DNA from: JAVBKA01 sp031546715
Lineage (GTDB): Bacteria > Bacillota > Clostridia > Oscillospirales > UBA929
Length of the DNA stretch: 9,245 nucleotides
Assembly: GCA_031546715.1 (NCBI GenBank)
Contig: JAVBKA010000075.1
Span: 1 to 9,245 of the forward strand
Reading direction: 5' to 3'
Shown here: positions 1-5,693 of the stretch, one piece after another
Position numbering within the stretch: the first letter of the stretch is position 1
Layout: each line of letters starts with the position of its first letter
Translations under genes and position numbers: made by a program
The notes under the pieces: generated by a model
Seen by the model: the letters and a program-made list of their open reading frames with translations, nothing else
Told to the model about the DNA's origin: nothing
Database searches by the model: none

Positions 1-581
1 CCGTAATAGCAGCGTTTTATGCCGTACTCATTCATCATATCAACAATTTCATCGCATCTGTAGCCTTCGTATAACGGCGGATAATGCAAAAACACGATTT
101 TTTCGCCGTCTGTGACTTTTTTGCCGTCCTCGAGCGAAGCTCTTAGGCGACCTAATTCACGTTTTAGGATTTTTTCATCCTGCTCATCGCTTTTTTCTTC
201 CTCGTAGAACCACCCTCTGGTGCCGCATAAGGCGGTGTTTTCAAAAAGTATTGCATTGTTGTGAAGGAAGTTAAGCTTTGTGAGGTTGTTTGCTTCAAAG
301 AATCTGGTCATTTTTGCGGTTGTTTCCCAGAAATAATCATGATTGCCTTTTAACAGTATTTTTTTTGCCGGAAGCCTTTGCAAAAACTCAAAATCAGGTA
401 AGCTTTCCATCAAGGACATGCCCCACGAGGTATCGCCTGCTAGAATAACCGTATCATCTTCATTAAGAGCAGAAAAACTTTTCTCAAGTTTTGCTGTATA
501 ACCCTCCCAATTCCCGCCAAAAACGTCCATTTCCTTATTACCGTTTATTGAGAGATGGGTGTCACCAATAACGTAAAGCAT
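1..581 (-). CDS. Metallophosphoesterase, predicted phosphohydrolase (3' end beyond window)
   Basis: The first 193 residues of a calcineurin-like metallophosphoesterase are visible, and the gene runs off the left edge. The metal-binding signature blocks occur in the expected order: GDTH (residues 6-9), GDTSWG (49-54), GNHD (79-82) and HYPP (166-169). The last visible residues are CYYG, where the family usually continues into a GHxHG block, so only the C-terminal part is missing. The fold uses two metal ions to hydrolyse phosphate esters; the substrate cannot be told from sequence. The ATG is preceded by AGAGGTGA at good spacing. It is divergent from the DUF1540 gene with about 57 bp between the two starts. 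I see no signal peptide, so it should be cytoplasmic. The family call is firm and the specific function is unknown. Confidence 0.9.
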   Translation of the reverse strand, partial: MLYVIGDTHLSINGNKEMDVFGGNWEGYTAKLEKSFSALNEDDTVILAGDTSWGMSLMESLPDFEFLQRLPAKKILLKGNHDYFWETTAKMTRFFEANNLTKLNFLHNNAILFENTALCGTRGWFYEEEKSDEQDEKILKRELGRLRASLEDGKKVTDGEKIVFLHYPPLYEGYRCDEIVDMMNEYGIKRCYY

Positions 582-638
582 AAATCACCTCTTTTTGATT
601 AATACTATTGATGTAATTTAAAATAAAGGAGAATACAC

Positions 639-833
639 ATGTTAAATCATAAAAACCAAGCTAAAAAAACTGAGGATAACCATGCTACTCCAGTTACCTG
701 CACTGTCGGCACTTGCACATATCATGGCACAGGCAATTGCTGCCACGCAACAAATATCAAGGTCGGCACAGAATACGCAGTTGACAAAGCCGAAACCTTT
801 TGCGCAACCTTTGAAAACAAGGGCGCACATTAA
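639..833 (+). CDS. DUF1540 small cysteine-rich protein
   Basis: This is a 64-residue protein. Its last two thirds match the DUF1540 pattern: C21-x4-C26, an aromatic residue at Y28, the C34-C35 pair, an A-x-x-I-x-V stretch (37-42) and a closing T-F-C-x-T-F (53-58). The spaced cysteines suggest metal binding or a compact fold, but the family has no established function. The first 17 residues are polar and Lys/Asn rich, as in related clostridial proteins. The start is supported by AAAGGAG at 625-631 with a 7-nt spacer to ATG. It is convergent with thrC, with 26 nt between the stop codons, and a small hairpin lies in that gap. I found no convincing sigma-A promoter in the short gap upstream. The family call is good; its role is unknown. 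Confidence 0.82.
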   Translation: MLNHKNQAKKTEDNHATPVTCTVGTCTYHGTGNCCHATNIKVGTEYAVDKAETFCATFENKGAH

Positions 834-843
834 CGCTTATTTC

Positions 844-858
844 GTGGGCTATGCCCAC
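844..858. terminator. Possible bidirectional terminator hairpin between DUF1540 gene and thrC
   Basis: GTGGGC (844-849) and GCCCAC (853-858) form a perfect 6-bp stem with a TAT loop, exactly between two convergent genes and directly after the thrC stop codon. Neither side has a clean U-tract (ATTACATATTT to the right, GAAATAAG to the left). Position suggests a shared terminator, but the sequence is weak for an intrinsic one. Confidence 0.38.
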
Positions 859-859
859 A

Positions 860-2320
860 TTACATATTTCCCAGCAAATCAAATGCAGCCTTTTGCATAT
901 TCTCAATTGTGGTTACACCCTTGAAGCGAATGTCTTTTTCAGATAAACCCTGCAAAGGCGCAGGTATTTCTGTTTTAGTGTAAGAGTTCAGCGCATCAAT
1001 CTCCGTTGAATTACTACCCAGCGCACGCAGTACACTGTCTGCAAACTTGTATGGGCTTGCGGTTGAGACGATGACCGTCTTTGTTGTGTCGCCTGTTTCC
1101 TTTACATAGCGCGAATAACCAAAGCGCGCAACCGCCGTGTGGGGATCAAGTACACGTCCGGTTTTAGAGTATGTTTCGCTTATTTGAGAAAGAGTTTCAC
1201 TATCGTTACAGCAATAGGCTGAAAAATCCCGTTGCATTAAGTGTAGCATTTCTGAGCTGACCTTATACATTTTCTTGCTTTTTAATTCATTCATAACATT
1301 AACAGTATAATCGCAGTCGTTTCCTGAAAAATGATAAAGCGCACGTTCAAAGTTACTGGAAATCAGAATATCCATTGACGGCGAATGAGTGGTATAAAAA
1401 TCACGGGAAATGCTATATTCTCCTGTACTGAAAAAATCAGTAAGTACACTGTTTCTGTTTGACGCGCAAACAAGCTTGTTAATGGGTAGTCCCATTTGCT
1501 TTGCGTACCAGCCCGCTAGAATATTTCCGAAATTTCCCGTTGGAACGCAGAAATTTACTGGCTCGTTTGGCTGCAAATCCCCTCTCGCTGTTAAATCAGC
1601 GTAAGCAGAAAAATAATACGCAATCTGAGGTATTAACCGACCGATATTTATGGAATTTGCGGAGGAAAGTACAATTTTTCTATTTAGTAGCTCATTTACA
1701 AAATGCTGATTTGCAAAAAGGTTTTTAACTCCTGTCTGAGCATCGTCAAAATTGCCCTCAACAGCACAAACGCCTACATTTTTGCCCGACTGTGTAACCA
1801 TTTGCAGCTTTTGAATATCTGAAACTCCGTCCACGGGATAAAAAACAATAACCTTTGTCCCCTCTTGGTCTTTAAAGCCCTCAAGTGCGGCCTTGCCTGT
1901 ATCCCCGGAGGTTGCAGTTAGAATACAAATCTCCTCAGACCTGCCCAGTGACCTCACGGCACAAGCTAATAGCTTAGGCAGTACCTGCAACGCCAAATCT
2001 TTAAAGGCGCAGGTTGGTCCATGATACAGCTCTAAATAATAACAGTCATCTTCTCTTTCACCGACTGGGGCAATTCTATCATGGGAAAAATTAGCAGTTG
2101 AATACGCTTGATTGCATATCGAAAGAACATCGCTTTTGTCGAAGAAAACGCCCATAATCTCAGCAGAAAATTGAGCATAGCTTTTACCCTTAATTCTAGG
2201 CAACCCAAGCTTAGGGATATCTGACGGCACAAACAATCCACCATCGGTGGATATGCCTTGAAATACCGCTTGGTAGCCGTTTACAGAAGTGTTTCCATTT
2301 CTAGTACTGACATAATTCAT
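860..2320 (-). CDS. thrC: Threonine synthase
   Basis: This PLP-dependent enzyme converts O-phospho-L-homoserine to L-threonine plus phosphate, the last step of threonine synthesis in the cytoplasm. At 486 aa it fits the longer threonine synthase class. The N-terminal part (about 1-80) carries the typical S-T-R-x-G opening and a GISTDGGLFVP block (22-32). The PLP lysine is K107 in HGPTCAFKDLA, followed by TATSGDTG, which contacts the cofactor and substrate, and later a GNFGN phosphate-binding loop. I start it at ATG 2320 rather than the in-frame GTG at 2329, because that GTG lies inside the Shine-Dalgarno AAGGGTGA. It begins 11 nt after the yraN stop, so it is probably the last gene of the rplS operon. 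No threonine attenuator or T-box is visible upstream. The frame is intact and no key residue is missing. Confidence 0.96.
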   Translation of the reverse strand: MNYVSTRNGNTSVNGYQAVFQGISTDGGLFVPSDIPKLGLPRIKGKSYAQFSAEIMGVFFDKSDVLSICNQAYSTANFSHDRIAPVGEREDDCYYLELYHGPTCAFKDLALQVLPKLLACAVRSLGRSEEICILTATSGDTGKAALEGFKDQEGTKVIVFYPVDGVSDIQKLQMVTQSGKNVGVCAVEGNFDDAQTGVKNLFANQHFVNELLNRKIVLSSANSINIGRLIPQIAYYFSAYADLTARGDLQPNEPVNFCVPTGNFGNILAGWYAKQMGLPINKLVCASNRNSVLTDFFSTGEYSISRDFYTTHSPSMDILISSNFERALYHFSGNDCDYTVNVMNELKSKKMYKVSSEMLHLMQRDFSAYCCNDSETLSQISETYSKTGRVLDPHTAVARFGYSRYVKETGDTTKTVIVSTASPYKFADSVLRALGSNSTEIDALNSYTKTEIPAPLQGLSEKDIRFKGVTTIENMQKAAFDLLGNM

Positions 2321-2325
2321 GTATT

Positions 2326-2333
2326 TCACCCTT
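2326..2333 (-). promoter_or_regulatory. thrC ribosome binding site (decides the start)
   Basis: On the minus strand AAGGGTGA is followed by a 5-nt spacer and ATG at 2320. It overlaps the yraN stop codon and contains the alternative GTG, which argues against that GTG being the start. Confidence 0.75.
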
Positions 2334-2679
2334 AAAAAGCGTTCTCAATATGGTTGATTTTATATGGAACATCCTTTGACAGCTTGCCTATTTCGATTAC
2401 GTCAAATCGTGGTTGCTTTTCGGCTTGATTTTTTTGTAGCCATATCATCGCGGTGGTTCTGAGTTTGCGCTGCTTTGACTTTGTAACGGCTTCGAGCCCT
2501 GTTCCAAAGTCCGTTCGGCTTCGTTGCTTAACCTCTACAAACACGATATATTCGCAATCTGTAACGATTAAATCTATTTCACCAAACCTTGATGTATAAT
2601 TGCTTGCCAACAATTCAAAGCCTTTGGATTGCATGTATTCGGCGGCAATTCTCTCGCCCTCTGTGCCCTTGTTATTCAT
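2332..2679 (-). CDS. yraN: YraN family (UPF0102) endonuclease-like protein
   Basis: At 115 aa it has the normal length for this small single-domain family with a PD-(D/E)xK nuclease-like fold. Visible motifs are G-x-x-G-E (5-9), then A-x-x-Y-(7)-L-L-A-S-N, GEID (33-36) and VFVEVK (46-51), which together supply the presumed catalytic acidic residues and lysine. The cellular role is unsettled; the fold suggests nucleic-acid binding or processing. Its ATG overlaps the last codons of rnhB by 8 nt (GCCATGAATAA), which points to translational coupling. The pairing of rnhB with yraN is common in bacteria. No frame damage is seen. The family call is secure and the biochemical function is inferred. 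Confidence 0.9.
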   Translation of the reverse strand: MNNKGTEGERIAAEYMQSKGFELLASNYTSRFGEIDLIVTDCEYIVFVEVKQRSRTDFGTGLEAVTKSKQRKLRTTAMIWLQKNQAEKQPRFDVIEIGKLSKDVPYKINHIENAF

Positions 2680-3262
2680 GGCTTACGCTGTCTTGACACT
2701 GTTTCAAAAAGCTTCGGAGAAACAGCTTTCTGTGGATTGGGGTTGGGCCTAGTTTGCGTAATGCGTCATAATGTGCCTTTGTTCCGTAGCCCATGTGTTT
2801 TTCAAAACCGTAGTCGGGGTATTCCATTGACAGTCTAAGCATTTCTCTGTCTCTGGAAACTTTTGCGATTATTGATGCCGCTGAAATACAAGGCTCGACT
2901 GCGTCGCCGTGTTTTATCGCTGTAGCTTGCTGCTTAAAGCCCTTGGTTGTTGTCCCGTCCACCAGTAACAAGGTGGGTACAACGCTCATAGCCTCAACCG
3001 CACGGCGCATTGCAAGCATGGTTGCGCCTAAAATGTTTAGCGTCTCAATCTCTTCAACGCTTGCCCAGCCTACACCATATGAGACTGCTTGCGCTGTAAT
3101 TTTGTCAAATAACACTTCCCGCCTAGTCGCGGACAGCTTTTTTGAGTCGCCTAAGAATTCTAAATCATATTCATCAGGTAAAATAACAGCACCTGCGCAA
3201 ACAGAACCCGCTAAGGGTCCTCGTCCTGCTTCGTCGATGCCGCAAATATAGCCTTCAATCAT
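2672..3262 (-). CDS. rnhB: Ribonuclease HII
   Basis: This cytoplasmic endonuclease cuts the RNA strand of RNA-DNA hybrids and removes single ribonucleotides embedded in DNA. It has 196 aa, the normal family length. The active-site carboxylates are visible: D10 and E11 in GIDEAGRG (8-15), D102 in LLVDG (99-103) and D120 in KHGDA (117-121). Other family blocks are GDSKKLS (38-44) and AASIIAKVSRD (128-138). A longer reading to 3358 is possible, but it would overlap rbgA by about 95 nt and add residues unlike the family. The ATG at 3262 has GGAG 7 nt upstream and lies 1 nt after the rbgA stop (TGAcATG). I therefore take 3262 as the start, with coupling to rbgA. Downstream it overlaps yraN by 8 nt. 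Confidence 0.95.
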   Translation of the reverse strand: MIEGYICGIDEAGRGPLAGSVCAGAVILPDEYDLEFLGDSKKLSATRREVLFDKITAQAVSYGVGWASVEEIETLNILGATMLAMRRAVEAMSVVPTLLLVDGTTTKGFKQQATAIKHGDAVEPCISAASIIAKVSRDREMLRLSMEYPDYGFEKHMGYGTKAHYDALRKLGPTPIHRKLFLRSFLKQCQDSVSHE

Positions 3263-3263
3263 G

Positions 3264-4133
3264 TCAATGCTCCGGTTTTTCAAGCGATATTCGACCGAGA
3301 GTAGCGTCTCTGAATTCGTCAAGAAGAGTGTTCGCCATTCTGTCGATGTCGGATTCACCTCGCGAAATTAGAAAACCTCGTTTTTTTGCGGCTCGTTCTA
3401 ACAACTCAGTTCCGAGGGCGAGGTTTATTTCCTTGTCAATATCGTCAAGTCCATCAAGGGATATTTTGTATCTGGCAGTGAGGTATTGGGGGTACAATTG
3501 AAGCAGTTTTTCAAATAACAGCGCACCAAGGGTTAGGGTATCTAAAACTTCATCCTTAATCGCGCCGGTAAACGCTAAATTTTCGGCAACATTCTGGTCG
3601 CCAAGCTTAGGCCACAATATACCAGGTGTGTCTAGCAAGTCAAGTGTGCTGGTGACGCTAATCCATTGCTTGCCTCTGGTAACGCCAGGTCTGTCCTCTA
3701 CCTTGACTATTTTTTTGCCCGCCATTGTATTAATCAGAGTGGATTTACCAACATTGGGAATGCCGACTATCATAATTTTAATGCCGCGACCAGTCTGTCC
3801 GCGCTCTTGATATCTGGCAAGTTTTGCCGCAAGTAGTTTTTGCAAAGACGGTAGCACCGAGGTGACGCCAGCGGTGACTCTTGCGGTAGTTTCGATAGCA
3901 TCTGGGTACACTCTTCGCCAAAGCTTTGTAACCTCTGGGTCTGCCATATCGCAGCGGTTAAGGAGCACGAGTTTGGGTTTTTGCCCAAGAATTTCGTCTA
4001 TGTCTGGATTTTTAGAGGAAAGTGGAATTCTAGCGTCCAAAATTTCAACAACAGCGTCAACCTTGGAAAGCTCCGCCTCCATCATGCGGCGGGTTTTGGT
4101 CATATGACCAGGGTACCAATTTATATTACTCAT
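3264..4133 (-). CDS. rbgA: Ribosome biogenesis GTPase RbgA (YlqF)
   Basis: This circularly permuted GTPase acts late in assembly of the 50S subunit. At 289 aa it has the usual length. The G motifs come in permuted order: DARIP (33-37), G4 as NRCD (59-62), G1 GIPNVGKST (124-132), G2 in RPGVTRGKQW (148-157) and G3 DTPG (168-171). A C-terminal helical domain (about 190-289) ends in GRISLEKPE, as in the Bacillus subtilis protein. H10 in WYPGHM corresponds to the N-terminal histidine implicated in GTP hydrolysis in that protein. The G4 lysine is replaced by arginine, which is uncommon. The start ATG overlaps the lepB stop by one base (TAATG), and rnhB follows after 1 nt. The rplS-rbgA-rnhB association is well known in Firmicutes. 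Confidence 0.95.
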   Translation of the reverse strand: MSNINWYPGHMTKTRRMMEAELSKVDAVVEILDARIPLSSKNPDIDEILGQKPKLVLLNRCDMADPEVTKLWRRVYPDAIETTARVTAGVTSVLPSLQKLLAAKLARYQERGQTGRGIKIMIVGIPNVGKSTLINTMAGKKIVKVEDRPGVTRGKQWISVTSTLDLLDTPGILWPKLGDQNVAENLAFTGAIKDEVLDTLTLGALLFEKLLQLYPQYLTARYKISLDGLDDIDKEINLALGTELLERAAKKRGFLISRGESDIDRMANTLLDEFRDATLGRISLEKPEH

Positions 4134-4723
4134 TAACTGACATGACCAAAGGATGAAAATGGGAATAATCTTAGAATTACATGACCCAAGATACTTTTAG
4201 TGTCAACAACTCCGATTGTCGGGTCGCGGCTGTCTCTGGAATTGTTTCTATGGTCGCCCATCACAAACACATGCCCGTCAGGTACTGAAAAATCAGTGTC
4301 AGAAAACTTCGGAGGTACTTGCAAAGGGTCAGATTCTGCGTAAATAAACGGCTCTGGCACTATTTCCCCATTGACAGAAACCGTATTTGTGTCATAATCA
4401 ACATGGATGACATCTCCTGCGATGCCTACAATGCGCTTAACTAATGGCTTTGATGTACCTGTTTCATAGTCAGTTTCGACGCCGACCTTTGAAAACATAA
4501 CTATGTCCCCGCGGTCGGGAGTGTAGAATAAACGTGTTATTAATAGCATTTCGCCGTCCTGCAAGGTATTTTGCATCGACGGTCCGGAAACACTAAATAC
4601 TCGAGCAACAAACGAAAAAAGCAATATGACAAAAATTATTGCGTTTGTTAGGGCTTGTGCCCAGTCAAACAGCTCATTTTTTATATCAAAGGGTTCTTTA
4701 ACGGCGATATTTTTCTCAGACAT
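4133..4723 (-). CDS. lepB: Type I signal peptidase
   Basis: This membrane-anchored Ser/Lys protease removes signal peptides from exported proteins on the outer face of the membrane. The 196-aa protein has a short charged cytoplasmic N-terminus (1-20), one hydrophobic span (about 24-43) and an extracytoplasmic catalytic domain. The catalytic Ser49 lies in SGPSM (46-50) and the general-base Lys96 in VKRIVG (95-100). The conserved MGDHRNNSRDSR box comes near the C-terminus. A single anchor and a compact domain are typical of the Gram-positive SipS type. The start has AAGGGGTG 5 nt upstream. It lies downstream of an intrinsic terminator that follows rplS, so its transcription probably depends on read-through or on a promoter I could not identify. 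Its last base is shared with the rbgA start. Confidence 0.96.
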   Translation of the reverse strand: MSEKNIAVKEPFDIKNELFDWAQALTNAIIFVILLFSFVARVFSVSGPSMQNTLQDGEMLLITRLFYTPDRGDIVMFSKVGVETDYETGTSKPLVKRIVGIAGDVIHVDYDTNTVSVNGEIVPEPFIYAESDPLQVPPKFSDTDFSVPDGHVFVMGDHRNNSRDSRDPTIGVVDTKSILGHVILRLFPFSSFGHVS

Positions 4724-4736
4724 AGTAGCACCCCTT

Positions 4737-4774
4737 CAAAAAGTTAAAAGGGGGAAAGACACCGTCCTCCCCCC
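4737..4774 (-). terminator. Intrinsic terminator between rplS and lepB
   Basis: On minus-strand RNA an 11-bp stem forms between 4774-4764 (GGGGGGAGGAC) and 4760-4750 (GTCTTTCCCCC), with a 3-nt loop and then TTTTAACTTTTT. Two of the pairs are G-U wobbles that would be A-C mismatches on the opposite strand, so the structure belongs to the rplS transcript. The stem starts 8 nt after the rplS stop. It probably gives partial termination that keeps L19 mRNA above that of lepB and the genes behind it. The interrupted U-tract makes full termination doubtful. Confidence 0.78.
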
Positions 4775-4782
4775 ATGTAAAG

Positions 4783-5124
4783 CTAAATTTTTTCTCTAAT
4801 TTTGGCAGCTTTACCAAAACGTCTGCGAAGATAATAAAGTTTTGCTCGACGAACTTGACCGTGACGAACAATTTCTACTTTCGCAATATGTGGGGAATGT
4901 ACAGGGAAAATCTTCTCTGTTCCTACGCCGTAAGAAACGCGGCGAACAGTAAAGGTTTCTGCGATTCCGCCATGCTTTTTGGAAATAACGATACCTTCAA
5001 AAATCTGGACTCTCTCACGAGCTCCTTCTTTAATTTTGACATGTACCTTTACAGTATCACCGATACTGACATTAGGAGCATCAGCTTTAATATTGTCTGC
5101 TGATATGGCCTTTAATAAATCCAT
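4783..5124 (-). CDS. rplS: Large-subunit ribosomal protein L19
   Basis: L19 is a 50S protein at the interface with the 30S subunit. The 113-residue product has the normal length. Family blocks are visible: a GDTVKVHVKIKEG stretch (22-34), FEGIVISKK (43-51), TFTVRRVSYGVG (58-69), then EKIFPVHSPHI and the basic end RRAKLYYLRRR. An in-frame ATG 7 codons upstream (5145) is excluded, because AGGAGG at 5137-5132 sits 7 nt before the ATG at 5124 and the shorter form begins MDLL as expected for L19. It is the first gene of the minus operon, with its own strong promoter and a leader of about 165 nt. Unlike the Bacillus arrangement, trmD is not directly upstream; the neighbour is the divergent rpmE. 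Confidence 0.97.
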   Translation of the reverse strand: MDLLKAISADNIKADAPNVSIGDTVKVHVKIKEGARERVQIFEGIVISKKHGGIAETFTVRRVSYGVGTEKIFPVHSPHIAKVEIVRHGQVRRAKLYYLRRRFGKAAKIREKI

Positions 5125-5289
5125 GTTTATGCCTCCTTCCAACAAGGACTTTCATAATCGCTGTAACCGATAGGCAGTGTAAACACTTTTATAAAACGCA
5201 CTTGTTAAGCACAATAAGCCGAACCACGTTGAAGCTGCCATACAAAGTTTGGCCATGCTAAGCGACAGAGTACTGTCCGTAATCACGCT
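5125..5289 (-). promoter_or_regulatory. Structured 5' leader of rplS, candidate L19 autoregulatory leader
   Basis: About 165 nt separate the inferred transcription start from the L19 start codon. On minus-strand RNA I see, 5' to 3': GACAG-TACT-CTGTC (5277-5264), extended by an AAGC/GCTT pair across a 9-nt bulge; GCCA/TGGC around 5253-5237; a long-range GGCAG (5239-5235) with CTGCC (5177-5173); AGTG-TTTA-CACT (5187-5176), which competes with it; and TCCTT-GTTGG-AAGGA (5148-5134), whose 3' arm includes most of the Shine-Dalgarno. L19 leaders are known in Firmicutes. I cannot confirm by eye that this matches the published consensus. No convincing reading frame fills the leader. Confidence 0.55.
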
Positions 5290-5294
5290 TCGCA

Positions 5295-5323
5295 AGTATA
5301 GCATATACAATATTAAAATGCAA
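5295..5323 (-). promoter_or_regulatory. rplS promoter (sigma-A type, extended -10)
   Basis: On the minus strand the -35 is TTGCAT (5323-5318), the spacer is 17 bp and the -10 is TATACT (5300-5295), preceded by TGC, which gives an extended -10. Transcription should begin near 5289. The DNA upstream is A/T rich and could act as an UP element. Confidence 0.85.
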
Positions 5324-5354
5324 GAAGATTTTTCAAGTTTTCTCAAAATAATAC

Positions 5355-5383
5355 TTGCAATTTTCTTTTTACTGTGCTATCAT
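5355..5383 (+). promoter_or_regulatory. rpmE promoter (sigma-A type, extended -10)
   Basis: The -35 is TTGCAA (5355-5360), the spacer is 17 bp and the -10 is TATCAT (5378-5383), preceded by TGC. The predicted transcription start is near 5390. It is divergent from the rplS promoter, and the two -35 boxes are 31 bp apart. Confidence 0.82.
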
Positions 5384-5393
5384 ACCTTTTGCG

Positions 5394-5413
5394 TTAGTAA
5401 TGCGAATTACTGG
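5394..5413 (+). promoter_or_regulatory. Hairpin in the rpmE leader, candidate L31 regulatory element
   Basis: AGTAAT (5396-5401) pairs perfectly with ATTACT (5406-5411) around a GCGA tetraloop of the stable GNRA class, and two G-U pairs extend the stem. It begins within a few bases of the predicted transcription start and ends 4 nt before the Shine-Dalgarno region. Leader motifs for L31 have been reported in several bacterial groups; whether this belongs to one of them is not decided here. Confidence 0.5.
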
Positions 5414-5417
5414 AGAA

Positions 5418-5425
5418 AGAGGTGA
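5418..5425 (+). promoter_or_regulatory. rpmE ribosome binding site (decides a TTG start)
   Basis: AGAGGTGA is followed by a 5-nt spacer and TTG at 5431. The in-frame GTG at 5422 lies inside this Shine-Dalgarno and is therefore rejected as the start. The TTG start gives the family-typical N-terminus MKNGIHPKY. Confidence 0.8.
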
Positions 5426-5430
5426 ATCAC

Positions 5431-5637
5431 TTGAAAAACGGCATCCATCCAAAATACGAGCAGACAACGATTCGTTGTGCGTGCGGAGAAATTATCGAAA
5501 CAGGCTCCACTAGGAAGGACATCCGCGTGGAAATTTGCTCAAAATGCCATCCCTTTTTCACCGGTAAACAAAAGCTGGTAGACACCGGCGGCCGAGTGGA
5601 TAAGTTTAACAAAAAATTCGGCATCACAAGCAAATAA
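5431..5637 (+). CDS. rpmE: Large-subunit ribosomal protein L31, zinc-binding type
   Basis: L31 bridges the central protuberance of the 50S and the head of the 30S subunit. The 68-residue product starts MKNGIHPKY, as in the family. It keeps all four zinc ligands: C16 and C18 in the CxC pair, C36 and C39 in CSKC, followed by HPFFTGKQ and the GRVDKF block (54-59). It is therefore the zinc-containing (C+) form, and no zinc-free paralogue is seen here. The start is TTG, chosen from the Shine-Dalgarno and the family N-terminus. It has its own promoter and a hairpin leader, and is closed by a strong terminator 3 nt after the stop, so it is probably transcribed mainly as a single-gene unit. I see no evident Zur operator. 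Confidence 0.96.
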   Translation: MKNGIHPKYEQTTIRCACGEIIETGSTRKDIRVEICSKCHPFFTGKQKLVDTGGRVDKFNKKFGITSK

Positions 5638-5640
5638 GAC

Positions 5641-5678
5641 AAGCCCGCACGGTAATACCGCTGCGGGCTTATTTTTTT
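5641..5678 (+). terminator. Intrinsic terminator of rpmE
   Basis: AAGCCCGCA (5641-5649) pairs perfectly with TGCGGGCTT (5662-5670). Inside, CGGT/ACCG form a further 4 bp around AAT, with one bulged C. The stem is followed by ATTTTTTT (5671-5678). This is a textbook strong terminator, and it runs directly into the AGGAGG of the next gene. Confidence 0.95.
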
Positions 5679-5693
5679 AGGAGGCTCATTAAA

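Noticed and set aside
582..638. Possible divergent promoters between the metallophosphoesterase and DUF1540 genes (for example TTGATT at 595, TGTAAT at 612)
   Set aside because: No -35/-10 pair has acceptable spacing, and the best pair would place transcription start on the RBS.
682..924. Plus-strand open frame overlapping the DUF1540 gene and the end of thrC
   Set aside because: It lies out of frame inside two well-supported genes and lacks an RBS and family features.
3263..3358. Longer rnhB start at 3358
   Set aside because: It would overlap rbgA by about 95 nt and add an N-terminus not typical of RNase HII; ATG 3262 has a proper RBS and sits 1 nt after the rbgA stop.
5125..5145. Longer L19 start at ATG 5145
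   Set aside because: The intervening codons contain the Shine-Dalgarno AGGAGG for ATG 5124.
5152..5346. Open reading frame of about 64 codons on the minus strand across the rplS promoter and leader
   Set aside because: It starts upstream of the rplS promoter, has no RBS, and its bases are better explained by the -35, -10 and leader structure.
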